A stretch of 64,000 nucleotides of DNA from Heterocephalus glaber (Eukaryota; Chordata; Mammalia; Rodentia; Bathyergidae), in assembly GCF_000247695.1 (NCBI RefSeq), contig NW_004624784.1, forward strand, positions 13,990,863 to 14,054,862, read 5' to 3'. The translations under genes were made by a program, and so were the position numbers. How positions within the stretch are numbered: the first letter of the stretch is position 1; every line of letters begins with the position of its first letter. Below the pieces are notes generated by a model. The model searched no databases, was not told the DNA's origin, and was given only the letters and a program-made list of their open reading frames with translations. Shown in pieces: positions 22,348 through 34,200 of this stretch.

Positions 22348-24517
22348 CAAATTCCTTTTTGAAAAGGTCAGTCATTCATTTATTTAGTAGCTGCAAACCC
22401 CAGATCTCAACCTGTGCATTTTTGACAGACAAAACTGCCTTCCAGTTAATTTTAAGTTTGGATCTGAGTGATTTCCAGGGTTGATGCAGTATAGTCTTAC
22501 TAAGGTTCATATCTAGCAAGGTTATTTTTAAGGTGATGAGAAGTTTTCATCAAAAATATTTAGTCTAGGGCCGGAGATGTAGCTCACTGGTGCTGTGCCT
22601 GGCAAGCACAAGGTCCGGAGTTCAATCCCCAGTACTGGCTGAGTGTGTGTGTGTGTGTGTGTGTAACTAGAAGCAGTGTCTACTTATGAAGTATTTTTCT
22701 AAGCTAGACAAGTGTTAACTACAATTAGTAACCTGAGTCTGGAGAGTGCAGTGGAGAATGGGCTTGAGGAATCTTGAAGCAGAAACAGAATTCCTTTTAT
22801 AGTACACATCTAAACAGAACCTTCCAGTCCCTCTTTGTGCCCTTTGGTAAATACATGTACAGCTCTAGAGCTTGGAACTCCTATTAGAGATTCACATGTG
22901 GGTCGGTTGCTATGCATTGCTGTTATCCAAGGGCAGAAGCATCTCTTAACAGTGTTTTACATCTCACCCTGGAGAGGTAATGATTGATACAAGGCCAGGC
23001 TTTTCCAAAATGAGGCTACCTTAATGGAAACAAAGATTTTGTACATAGGGAGGGGAGGGGGCTTGAGGGGGGAATGGGATAAAATAAAATTTCAACAGAC
23101 TCAAAACCCAAAAGCTAGCGCCATAAGCAACTTACAAGCATCAACACGGGAATCAAAAGAAAAAAGAAAATGAGACTACCTTTCCTAGCTGGGCTGTTTT
23201 TCCTCTTTCACAAGAAGTCAAGTTGCTATGCAGTTTTTAGAAGCCTAAGCCATCCTCCCATCCACCAAAACAAAAGTTTCTTACTATGTAGGATAGAGGC
23301 TGAGTGGTTATCATGGTGAGTAGTGCATGCACATGCTGAACAGCACACTACCAGTAAGCTGTACTCCCAGCCCTGGATGCTTGTTCTTTTCAGCTCATAG
23401 GAAAGTTCTGAGCCACAGAGGTAGCCAGTTTTTCCTACCCAAATTTCCTCCTCAGATGTGTTAGATTTGGTGGAAGTGTGGATTGCACAGTCTTTTTAAG
23501 ACAAGCTGAGAAAAGAGCTTCTGCTTTACAGCTACTGAAGCAAAGTCTGAGCTTTTTCCCAAGTAGGATGCAGTGAGGAGTTCCTTGGCATCATTGGTGC
23601 CACCACGCCTACATTAATGATGCTTGAGTTCAGGATCCAAAGAGGTTAGAAAAGGATAACTTTCTGGGAGGGGCTATCTACAGGGACTGCTGGAGGTATG
23701 AGCAAAAGCCATCTCTTTCTGGGTCTAAAGGGAGTACAATTTGAGAGAGGGAGAGTGGGAAATGTGTCAAAGCAAAGACGGGAGGAGTGTGGAAATCCAC
23801 TCCTGACATTTATAGCCAAGTGCAGAAGGCCTTGAAAAAATCCACCCTTCCTTCCACACCCAGCCTTTGCCCTCCCCCTGCTTTCATTTCGGAAAGTCTG
23901 AAGCATGCCTGGAGAGCTGTTTTCTGCTTTCTTCTCTCTTCCTCCCCCTTTCCTGAGCTCCCAGCTGCTCGACCTCTTGCGTAACTGTGAGAGAGCACTG
24001 AATTTTTTGATGGGCTCCAGATGTGGAGTGGGATGAGGGTGGAGGGGTGGGGGTGGTAGGTCTTTAGTCCCCTGAGTGTTCTGTTCTAACTGTGGGAACA
24101 CAGAGACCTGACACAGCAGGAGAGGACACATTGCACAGAACCTTCATGGGGTCAACTTGTCCCTGGGTGGGGAGATGGTGACAACAGTTAAGTGCTGTTT
24201 GAACCCTCTGCCTCAGCATCAGCTGTCTCTGTACCCGGCTTGATTATTCCTTGAAATTCCTCCTGACCAAGGGGGTAAAGCGGAGCTGGGGGTTGTGAAA
24301 CAATGAAAAGTCTCTGAGGTACCCCAATCTGAGCCTCTCAAATGCTGAGTTTTGGCACATAGGATACAACAGTTTTGGTTCTTTTCTTTCTTTTTTTACA
24401 CACTAGAATAGACTGAAAATTACTGTTGTGATCTGCCTCATGAAGGTTGGCCTGAGGTTAAAATACTTGTGTGAACTTCGAACAGTATGCAGACAGGAAG
24501 ATTAAGAGGCTTGCCCC

Positions 24518-24519
<2 letters not shown>

Positions 24520-24557
<38 letters not shown>
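24520..24557. repeat. (AC)n microsatellite
   Basis: About 19 AC units. Confidence 0.95.
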
Positions 24558-24560
<3 letters not shown>

Positions 24561-25539
24561 CTGCTAGGGTTTTCTGGTACCCATGGTGTATGCAGGAGCC
24601 TGATTGTCCCACTCCCATTAACTAGACCAGGTAGTAACACCTCTCCCTCCCCTTCCTGTACTGGGAATTGAACCCAGGGCCTCATGGTTGCTAAGTGAGC
24701 TACATCCCCAGCCCCCACCTCCCATTTCTTGTCACTGCTTGGCTGTGGTCAGCTCAAGCTTGGGGCATGCCCCCTCCCCAGGAATGCTAGCCCTGTCAAT
24801 GAGTGACCAGAGATTCCGGCAGTTCAGCCTCCTGGGTTAGAAGAGAGGGCACAAACTAAAGCCACTGAATCAGAACAGGTCTTGTCCATCCCAAAGAGGA
24901 CAAATTACCTTTTGCTATCCAGCCCAGCTGGAATTTAGGCCAGACTTGAAGTCTTTCTGCTCCTTCCTTCAGCGAGGAGTGTCTGGGGTCCCTCCAGTGT
25001 AGGTGAGGAGGTCCGGTCTAGCTGAGTTCAGCTCCCTGGGGCCTCCCAGCCAGTCTCCTGGGGCAAGAGCTGGCTTTGCAAGGTAAGGATCCACTGTCAG
25101 TGTTGGATTTCCAGGTGGAGGCTGAGATAGAGAATGACTTCAACCAGACCAGGTTTCTAGGCTGCTTTTAGGTGTTCAGTGCCCCTCTTCCTTATTAGCA
25201 TGCTCTAGGCTAGTGTGTCTCTAGCCTGCCTTTCCACTCCCAATCTAATCCAGCAGGTCGACTGGGGTTCAGCTAATGGAGGTAAAATGATAACTCCACT
25301 AACTTTCCTGTGCTTAGTTTGCATGACACCTCAACATGTCTTTGTCTCATACTGGTCCTTAGGAAGAAAATCTGTGGAGCCTGATGTGAGGTTATCAACC
25401 CCATTTACAGCTCTTCACTGTGGGGCTTGGAAAAGGGCGACAGGGAAGACCTCAGCAGATGTTCTGAGGAAATGTTGAGAGCATATTGTAGGGGATGCAA
25501 CCAGGAGATTCACTAGCCACCAGTGGAAGTTTCAGTACC

Positions 25540-25600
25540 TGGGGGGAGGAGAGGGAGGGAAGGGGAAGGGGAAAGGGAGGGGGAGAGAGAAAGAGAGAAT
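25540..25600. repeat. polypurine G/A tract
   Basis: About 60 bases of almost pure purine (ggggaggagagggagggaag and following), just upstream of the CpG island. Confidence 0.85.
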
Positions 25601-25899
25601 GAATGAGAATACATCAGAGCCTAGGGGTGAAGGGTGGTCTAGGAGAGTCCAAAGGCCAAAGGGGAGGGCGGGAGGAGAGGGTGTGTGTGGTGGTGGACAG
25701 CCCAGCTGTACAGATGAACAAAGTGGACGCTGTGCAGGCGAGGGGGTGGGGAGGTGCTGCTGTGGGAAAGGGTGGGTGGGGGACCTTGGGCTCCAGCTCC
25801 ACAAGGGCGTCTTCTCTGGCTGCCCTGACGGACGGACGGGACAGGACGGGGGTAGGGGCGGGGACTAGCAGGAGGGAGGCGGGACGGGCTCGCTCTCCT

Positions 25900-26002
25900 C
25901 CTACTCCGCAGGCTTCTAGGGAAAAGCAACAGTGTCCCTCGGAGCCTGAGGCCGCCGCGGCCAAACCGGGCGCGGGGACCAGTGTCCCCCTCTCCTCGAT
26001 TG
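25900..26002 (+). other. PHLDB1: candidate PHLDB1 noncoding first exon A
   Basis: GC-rich block ending in TTG|GTAAGTG, a near-consensus donor, at the 5' side of the CpG island. The 5' boundary is arbitrary. It would splice to the exon beginning at 31,208. Confidence 0.4.
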
Positions 26003-27839
26003 GTAAGTGCGCCCACTCCCGCTACGCCTGAGATTGCCATTCTCTGCAAGGCTGGGACTGCACAGGGGGAAGTCCCCGGGCCCTGGCGCGGTCAGCTCTG
26101 GGCTAGAGGGCTCTGAAGAAGCCCGTGGGGGAAGAGGGGGACTTCTCAGGTGAGTGCCTATAGACGAAAGGGGCTTTTGTGGGAGTCAGCATTGCTGCTT
26201 TCCCAAGAGCTGTTTGCTTTTGCCCTCCCGAGCTGCTGCCAGCGCCACCGCCAGGGGGGGCCCTCGTGCTCTCTCCCCGGAGAGACGCTGGGCCTTTTGG
26301 GATCCAGACTCCTGCTGGCACCCCGACGGCCAGGTTGCCACTCTCGGGGTCTCGGGTGGCAAGTGTGTGCGTGTCTTGTCTCTAGGGTCCACTACTGCCC
26401 CCTTTCACCTAACAGCAGGACCACTGGGAAGGGGATCCCTTAGAGTGCCTCAGTTCTTGTCCCCATGCCAGCAAGCCTTGTTGGACAGGGAAGGGATGCG
26501 GAGTCCAGCTTGGAGGGATAGGAGTTCAGGAGGGGTGTTTGGAGGTGTTCAGGAGAGGAGAAGCGTGTCTGGGACCTCCCAGACACTCCTTCAAGGCCCA
26601 GGCACGGGGCACCTTGGAAGAATGACTCCCAGCCTCTGCCGCGCCTCCGCGGTCTGGATCCGAATGCCTGGCGGAGATCCCCGCGACGAGGCTGCGACAA
26701 GTCATCGGACTCCCCGGGGATGGGGAAGTGCAGCGGGCGGCTGGGTGGGGCCGCTGAGCTCCGGGTTGCCGAGGCGCCGCGGACGCTTCCGCCAAGGTGG
26801 GCGCGAGCGGGGACTTGGACCGCGACCGCACTGCCAGGCAGCGGACCCGGGGCGCCGGGGCGGGGCTGCATTCTGGGCCTGTTAGCTCAGCGGTCCCCGA
26901 GGCTCCCGGGGGCTGACTCATCCGACGGCGGGCTCACCTAGCAGCCGTTGTCACACAAGCACAAGCTCCCACCGCGTCGGGGATCCACGCGGCACCCCAC
27001 GCCGTACTCCCACGAGCCGCACACACGTACACATGCGCCGCGTCACACGCACAGCACCCTCACCCACGCCTAGCCTGCACCACACTCCCCACGAGCTCAC
27101 AGGCGCACCCCTACACACAGCCAATTTCCCGCAGCTGCCCGGCTGGAGCGGCGCCGTGTGGGGGGCCGCCCCCTTTCCCCGCTGCGCAAACAAGCGTCTC
27201 CTTCTCCCTCCCCGGCCAAAGAAAGGCCGCTTGTCCCGCGGCGAAGGCGGGCGGGAGGGCGAGGCGGCCCAACACTGTGGCCTTGTCCCCCGCGCGGCCC
27301 AGGGCGGGCCGAGGGGCCTCTCCGGTGCGGAAATCCCGCGGGGCCTCGCTTCTAAGAGGTGCACTTTTCCAGCGCCCCCATAAAAGACACGCACGTCTCT
27401 CCCCGGCTCGATCGCCTCTGTCCCCTGCTGCCCACCTCTCTGCTCCCCCACTACTCCAGCTCCTCGCCAACTGCCCCCCAACCCCCAGTACCTCCCAGTG
27501 CTTCCCAGTCTTCCCTGCCGGTCATCCCCTCCATTTGAGGCCCCTGTTCTCTGGCTCTCCTATCCTCTGCCTTCGGTATCTTCCTCCCCAGTTTTCCTTT
27601 TTCCTCATCCGCCCCCACCCCGTCCCTCTTCATTTCCCCCTCCAAATCCCTGCGTGTCCCCTCCTCGTCCCCGCGAACGCCCCTTTTCTGCCTCATTTTT
27701 CTCATTCTGAAGTTCTCTCCGCCCCTGGCCCTTGGACACCTTCGTCCTGCCCCGCCCCGCCTGGGCATCCTGCCCGCTGTGTTGCCAGCCTCAGTTTCCT
27801 TCCGGTCCGACTCCTTCCTCTAACGGAGGCCCTTCCTCG

Positions 27840-27965
27840 AGGGCGGATGTGCGCCGGGAAGGTGAATGCTACAGCTGGCCGAGAGGATCTCGGCTCAGCC
27901 CCTCAGGTCCCGCCACAGCCATGCGACGCCCGGGACGGGGCCTCTGCTGGGCCCCGGGGACCCAG
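27840..27965 (+). other. PHLDB1: candidate PHLDB1 alternative first exon B with in-frame ATG
   Basis: An ATG at 27,921 in a purine-poor but acceptable context (ccacagccATGc) opens 15 codons (MRRPGRGLCWAPGTQ), ending exactly at CAG|GTGAGG. Phase is 0. Joined to the exon at 31,208 it reads EFWNPRT straight into the canonical MDALNRS, with no stop. The 5' edge is arbitrary. Confidence 0.4.
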
Positions 27966-28904
27966 GTGAGGGCTGGGTGACCCGTAGGGGTTTGGGCTGG
28001 TCGGAGCAGCGGCACCGCGGGGAGCCCGGCCTTTTACTCTGGGGTCGGCTTTGGACCTTTCATCTTGGGCCCCCTTGGGAGCTGGGGACCTCTTTTAATG
28101 ACTGCTGGTGCCAGAGCTGGTGCTTCCCCCACCCCAGTCTCCCTTCATCTTCATTCGGTGCCGAGCCCCCCAAGGGTTGACTCTGGCGTCCCGCTCGGTG
28201 GAGAGCGGCTGCCGGCGCATTCCCGGCTGGGCGAGGAGGCCAGAGGGGCGGACGGGGTCACCTGCGGGACTCCCAGCCTCGCTGCACGCGGGGACCCTCG
28301 CCGCAGCTCGCCAAATCCGAACACCTAGACCTCTGCCACCTTGGTCCCGTGTACCCGAGTGCGGGAGGGTCAGCGGGAGCCGGACTTGCGCCACAGGGAC
28401 CTTTTTTTTGGCAGCGGAGCGGGATAGGGTTTCCCAGAAGGGCCCCGGAGGCCGGGCAAGACTAGGTGGTAATTACAGTCCGGGTTAGGGGGCTGCGGCT
28501 GAGTGGAATGGAGGCGGGCCAGCTAGCGCCTCCGAGGCCTGGGTTGAGGGTCCGAGGACAAGGCGCCCCCAGGTGGCGGCTCCCTGGGCCACAGCGAGAC
28601 TCGTCGGCCACAGCACGACCTGAGGCCTGGCAAGCTGGTAGTCTTTTTCCACTTCACCTGGATTAAATTTCCGAGCTGGGGCCACAGCCTCGAACCTCCC
28701 AATCTCTACATCTTTTCTTATCTTCTCCCTACACCTCTCTCTTTATCTTTCCCTCTCCTTTCACCTCCTTGTAGCTTTCTCTTCTCTCCTCTAATCACTC
28801 ATTCCCCCATCAAACTCGTTTCTTTACAGCCTTTATCTCCACTTGAAGTTCTTTGGTGTAAATAAATGAACACGCCCAAATACCTCAAAGAGCGATGGTG
28901 ACAA

Positions 28905-28995
28905 ACACTCCGGGGTGACAGATGGAGAAACCGAGGCCCAGACAGCCACAGTGCCTTACTTAAGATTATACAGGTCATACTAACAACTGACATTT
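28905..28995 (+). mobile_element. MIR-like fragment
   Basis: gatggagaaaccgaggccca, then a diverged MIR core. Confidence 0.5.
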
Positions 28996-29059
28996 ATACA
29001 GAGTTTTGCATTTCATGGAGTGTCATTTAGTATGCTACCTCAGTCTCCAGACAGTCTTT

Positions 29060-29290
29060 AAAAAAAAAAAACTAACAGCTTTATTGAGATTTAATTTATA
29101 TACCCTAAAATCTACCCAAGTGTGCAATGAGTTTAGTATGTTTAGAGCTGAACAACCATCACCACAATTTAATTTTAGAATCTAACACACCCTTCCAAAA
29201 AAATGTTCTGCCCATTTACAGTCTCTTTGAATTCCACCCCCAACTCAGGCAAGCACTGATCTAGATAATCTCTTAAAAATTATTATTTTA
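29060..29290 (+). mobile_element. ancient L1 3'-end fragment
   Basis: acagctttattgagatttaa, then acaaccatcaccacaattta, the well-known L1 3'UTR layout. An ID-like SINE follows. Confidence 0.7.
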
Positions 29291-29818
29291 GGGCCGGGGA
29301 TTTCACTTAGTGGTTCCGCCGCCTGCCTTGCAAACACAAGGAGTTCGATCCCTGGTACCAAAAAAACAAAAAGAAAAACAAAAATTATTATTCTAGTTTT
29401 ATAGAATATTGACTTAACAATGAGAGAACTGAAGTAACTTACCCGAGATCTTACAGCTAATGAATAATAAATTCAGGGTAGAATTTATTTATTTATTTAG
29501 GTTTTTTGAGACAGGGACTTACTAGGCAGTTCAAGCTGTCCTTAACTCCCCATGTAGCCCAGACTGGCCTCAGATTTACAGTGATCCTCCTGCCTCACCC
29601 TCCTGAGTGCTGGATCACAGGTGTGCACCACCATGCCCAGCCTCAGGGTAGAATTTAAGACTTTTCATCCCACTCTAAAACTTTTCCCACTAAAGGACAA
29701 TACCTTCCTTTCAATGTTGTTTGTTATTTTGCTTTTCTTTTTTATGGTACTGGGGATCGAACTCAGGACCTTACACTTGTGAGGCAGGTGCGGCACCACT
29801 GAGCTAAATCCCTGAACC
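29291..29818. mobile_element. ID-like and B1 SINEs in PHLDB1 intron 1
   Basis: + ID-like at 29,291-29,380, reversed B1 at 29,497-29,643, reversed ID-like at 29,741-29,818. Confidence 0.8.
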
Positions 29819-31207
29819 TATTTTATTTTTCTTTTCCACTCTTTTACATGAACTTCCTATTCCTAACCCATTCCCTTCTCTCAGGAAATGCTGAGGGATT
29901 TCCCTGAGTTTAAGGAAGCAGTACAGCATTCTGTCCATGGAAACTCTTCCCTGTGGCCAAGATTCCTGGGGAGGTGGCAGGCCAGCTTAGGGCATGGTGG
30001 GGTTAATGGCCTTTGCTTTCCCTCCTCCCAAACAGTCTTGAGGTGGGCCCCAGGCACTGTTCCAGCCTCTCTTCCGCTAGCTTGGGTGGAAATGGTGACA
30101 GAGATTATGTGGTCCAGGCCAGGAAGGGTGGAAGCTGGGAGGGTAAATATAGTAACTCCATGGCTGAAGACCTACTGCCAGGCCCAGATACTCTTTGGAA
30201 TGCTGGCTCTTGCCCCTGTTTCCTCTGTAAGTCATCTGGGAGATGGCTGAAACTGTGAAAGCAAAGGGAGACTTTTCCTGGGTCCACCTCTCCAGCCCTC
30301 AGCCATCCCCAGTAACATTTCAGTAGCCAATGAGAAATTTCTCGCCTTTGCAAGGTGGCCAAGGGATGGGGATATGGGGACATGTTAGTATACACAGGAT
30401 CCTCTTTACAGTCTCAGGTACCAAAAGCATGAGCCAGGGAAAGAGGGGCAGGTAGGTGGCTGAGGGATTCGGGTTCTGGCTCTGTAATCTATTTTATCCC
30501 TGGTTCTAAGGGCCTTAGCTCCCCAAATAGCACCAAGCCAGGTAGGAACTGAGTCTTGCACTCTCAATAGTCACCACTGGGATTTGGAGCTGATTGTGTT
30601 GGGGTAAAGCTGATTTCTGGGGAAGAGAAGGTATAGGAGTTGAGATATACAGAGATGACAGGAATGGCTGGATTTTCCCTGTGTCTCCTTTTTAAAAAAT
30701 CCTACTAAGACCCCTGGGAAAAAAGACAAAGAGAGAAAAGAAGGAAAGGTTGAGGAAGGGAACTCCTGCTTCAGCCCTACTACCCACCTGGTCACCCTCT
30801 GGCTACCCATGTCTTTGGGTTTTGAACACTGGATTTTGTTCCTCCTACTAAGATAGTTTTCTCACCATGCATGGGTAAGGCTCCAGATAGCTGGGAATCT
30901 TCAGCTTCTGAGACCTGGGTTCTGAGTAGCATAGAGCAAGAAAACCTAGACGTACAGGCCAGGCACTGTGCTTTCAGTGGCCAGGGCCAGGACAGGTGAA
31001 CTGTGGTGCCTGCATTCTGGCTGGAGGCTGCAGACCAGGCATTGCCTCTCCCCCAACTCTGTAGCCGCCCCCACCTTTCCTTTAGCATGAGCATGTTGGG
31101 AATGGTGGTGGCTGGTGCTGTCCTTGTCCTGAGAACCCTGTCACAGAGCCACTTTCCTTCTTCCTCCCTGCTCTTCTCCCATCACCTGCTTTATGCTGTG
31201 TCCCCAG

Positions 31208-31288
31208 GAGTTCTGGAACCCTAGGACCATGGATGCTCTCAATAGGAGCCATGTAGGCCCTGGATGCAAGACCCAGGCCATGGTGCAG
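31208..31288 (+). CDS. PHLDB1: PHLDB1 first standard coding exon (ATG at 31,229)
   Basis: Acceptor tccccag. 21 nt of 5'UTR, then 20 codons MDALNRSHVGPGCKTQAMVQ, donor gtgagt. The ATG context is ggaccATGg, favourable with A at -3 and G at +4. Confidence 0.93.
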
Positions 31289-34200
31289 GTGAGTGGGGTC
31301 AGGGCTGTAGAGCAAGAGAGGGGTTATAAGGATGGGCTTAGGCCTTCTATACACCTGAGGCTCCAGCTCAGGGATGAGAGCAGCAGTTCTGTTTCTCTGT
31401 GCCCTTCCCTAGGTCCTAAGCCTATTAACAGCTCAGTCTTTATCTGAATCAGGTTAATTGGTTCACCCAGAAACACCTCTTTGAAAGTCAGAAAGCAGTT
31501 TACAGATAGGCTCTGGGCTGTATCACCTTGATCCATTCCTCCACCCTCCTTGGTAGCTTAGTTTAGGAGAGGCAAGCAGTGGCCCTGCAGATAGCCCCCG
31601 ATGAGGCTGCAGAGCTGGGCTGGCCCTCCTACAGTGCCCACTCCGCCTTCCCAGTGCCCCTGCCTGCCCCACCCCTCTTGCTTTGCTTCTGTTTTAGACA
31701 AAAAGGGGCAGTTGAGCCAAGATTTGAGATAAATCCAGTGGGATGAGTTAGTGGCCTAGATTCAGATCTAATTACAATTTAGTGGGACAATGCTCTGGCT
31801 AAGATTTTGTGCGAAACCCTTCAGCACCCTCAGAGCTCTTTGGAGAGGAACTGAGTCCGGAGAGCGTACCGTGTGACTGTGACCAGGGAGGTAAGGTGCT
31901 GGCCTGAAGTCTCTAATGATGCTCATTCTCCACCCCCACTACCTGCAGAAGGGACCCTTGGACCTGATTGAAACAGGCAAGGGGCTTAAAGTGCAAACGG
32001 ATAAACCCCACCTGGTGAGCCTGGGCAGCGGGCGGCTCAGCACTGCCATCACCCTCCTGCCACTGGAGGAAGGTAAGCAAAGACAAGATGTCCTAACTGG
32101 CCCCCTGGAGGCCAGGCCCCTGACTGAATTGGGGGCCCTTCCGCCATCTGCAAGCAATGTTCCTCTTGTTTCTGCCTCCCAGACTTCCTGCCTTCTTTGG
32201 TAGATAATCTGGCTCCTGTGACTGGGATTAAAGATCCGTTTAGAAACAAGGAAGAGAGCTCTAAGAGAAACAGGAGAGCATATTGCTCTGAGCCACCAGT
32301 GTGGCCCAGAAGAAAGGGAGCCCCACTCCAAGATGCTGCCTGGCCCAGGAAGCTGGACTGGGGGAGCATGGAAAAATGGGAGCAGGGACACCATACCCCA
32401 AGGGGAGCCCTGGCATGGCCCCCTTCAGCCCTCAGCTTCTGCCCTCCTTCTCCTCTCCTGGCTGCACCTGTTGCCCAGGAGATGACTACATTCCCCACAT
32501 TCTCCAAATACCAGTCCCAGGGGCTATGCCAAGGAGGGGTTTGGGGTGAAGCAGCACTGGAGTGCTGGGGAGGGAGAATGGGCTGGGCGGGGATGGGTTG
32601 CAGGTGGCAGAAGGAAGGGAGGGAGATTTAGAAGAAAAGAGGGAGAAATAGCAAGAAGAGGAAAAGGAATATATGGAGGGGCAGTTTGGGGGACTAAGAG
32701 AGGACTGTAGAAAAGAAGCCCTACTTCTCTACTCCCTCAGGGGAGACTGGCTCCTGTGCCCTCTGGGCTGTTGCATTCTGAGGCCGTTTTCTCTGCTTGA
32801 ACAGAGCTATCAGTTACTGGCTCACCAGGCTCAGGGGGCCCAATATGGGTGGCCAGTGGTGGATAGAGCTAGGAAGTGAAAATGTATTTCCATCATGTCC
32901 CTCCTTGCCCTCTCCCTGCCTCCTCAGCCTGCACCCCTCTGACTCAGTTTGCTTCCTGTCTCTAGGGAGGACAGTGATTGGCTCTGCGGCCAAGGACATC
33001 TCCCTGCAGGGTCCAGGCCTGGCTCCAGAGCACTGCTACATTGAGAATCTGCGGGGTACCCTCACCCTCTACCCTTGTGGCAATGCTTGTACTATTGATG
33101 GGCTCCCAGTTCGGCAGCCAACCCGGCTCACTCAGGGTAAGTTTTGATACCCTCAAACTGAGGAAAGTGCCTCTGTTTCAAAGATTGTAAATGCTGGGTG
33201 TGAGGGAAGCCAGCTGTAGTGGTTGCTATGGTAACTGCCTGAATGGCCATACTCAGTTGCCTCTTGATGTACAACATCTCAAACCCCTCCAGCATTCAGA
33301 TTTGTTTCCAACCTGCCTTTCTTTTCTGGTTGCCCTCACCTTGCTTCCCTACACCATGGAGAAAGAAAAGGTTCGGATTTTTGCTGTCAGAGGTCCCAGC
33401 CCAGAGGGCTGTTAGTGGTTGTTGGGGGAGAGCAGATGGAACAGCAGCAAAAGGGCATCAGTGGCAGGACAGGGTGGCACACACGTGTAATCCCAGCTAC
33501 CTTGGAGGTTGAGGCAGCAGATCATGAGTTTGAACCCAGCCTGGGCAACTTGGTGAGCCTCTGTCTCAAAATAAAAAATAAAAAGGGATGAGGATATAGC
33601 TCAGTACTCCCTGAGTTCAATCCCCAATACTGAATTTAAAAAAAAATAGGGAGGAAACAGATATTGTTCCATAATGTCAAGAGGGAGTTGTTTTGAGAAG
33701 CTGTAGAGGACAAAACCTGCTGTGGGGATGGGAGAAGAGTAGAATATGAAGGCAAAATTTGAAGAGGAGCCTGCTCCTGCTACAAGATTGTTAACAGTGG
33801 CTTTTGGGTCATGAATATGGTAACCATGCTGTTTCCAATAGCACCAGGCCATTCTGTTGTGCAAGGGAGGCCCTGCTATGTAAGGCCCCTAATCACTATG
33901 GTTACCAGGCAGGCAATGGATGGCCAGGTAGCACTTGACAGGCCAGGTGTGCTCATACTGGAAACAGTGTTCTAGGCATCGATTTATACAGCAAATTGCC
34001 TGATTAGGGGAGTGAGAAAAAGCAGATTTGGTTGGGGGTTAGAGGTGAGGTGAACATGAGGGTGTGGGTTCTGGGCTGAACCTGGCTCTCAGCAGAGGGG
34101 CTGACAGGAGCATTGTTTTCTGGGGACTCACATTGCCTGGAGGTCCCCCCTTCCTCCATTGTCTCCTAAGATCCTTCTGTGCACATCCCTTGACACCTTT

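Larger units (their letters stand above)
21063..25600. other. ARCN1-PHLDB1 intergenic region
   Basis: No coding potential that I can support. It holds ID-like SINEs (21,137-21,222; 22,156-22,347; 22,570-22,640), a B1 (about 21,562-21,700) and an (AC)n tract at 24,520-24,557. An older ID-like piece lies at 24,655-24,715, and a purine-rich strand at 25,540-25,600 precedes the CpG island. The stretch 22,970-23,170 ends in A-rich sequence and may be an old retroelement that I cannot classify. Confidence 0.6.
25850..28650 (+). promoter_or_regulatory. PHLDB1: PHLDB1 CpG-island promoter region with 5' exons
   Basis: About 2.8 kb of very GC- and CpG-rich sequence with repeated GC boxes (ggggcgggg, ccccgccc). 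It is the only such block between the ARCN1 poly(A) site and the PHLDB1 start codon. It contains two strong splice donors, TTG|GTAAGTG after 26,002 and CAG|GTGAGG after 27,965, which suggests alternative first exons. A TATA-like cataaaag lies at 27,379-27,386. The many open frames on both strands are the usual by-product of GC-rich DNA. Exact start sites cannot be fixed from sequence. Confidence 0.82.

Noticed and set aside
24458..24718. Minus-strand open frame with a Cys-Val repeat
   Set aside because: The repeat is the translation of an (AC)n microsatellite.
26154..26885. 243-codon open frame in the CpG island
   Set aside because: Overlapping long frames occur in all directions here because GC-rich DNA lacks stops. 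No family resemblance or splice logic is seen.
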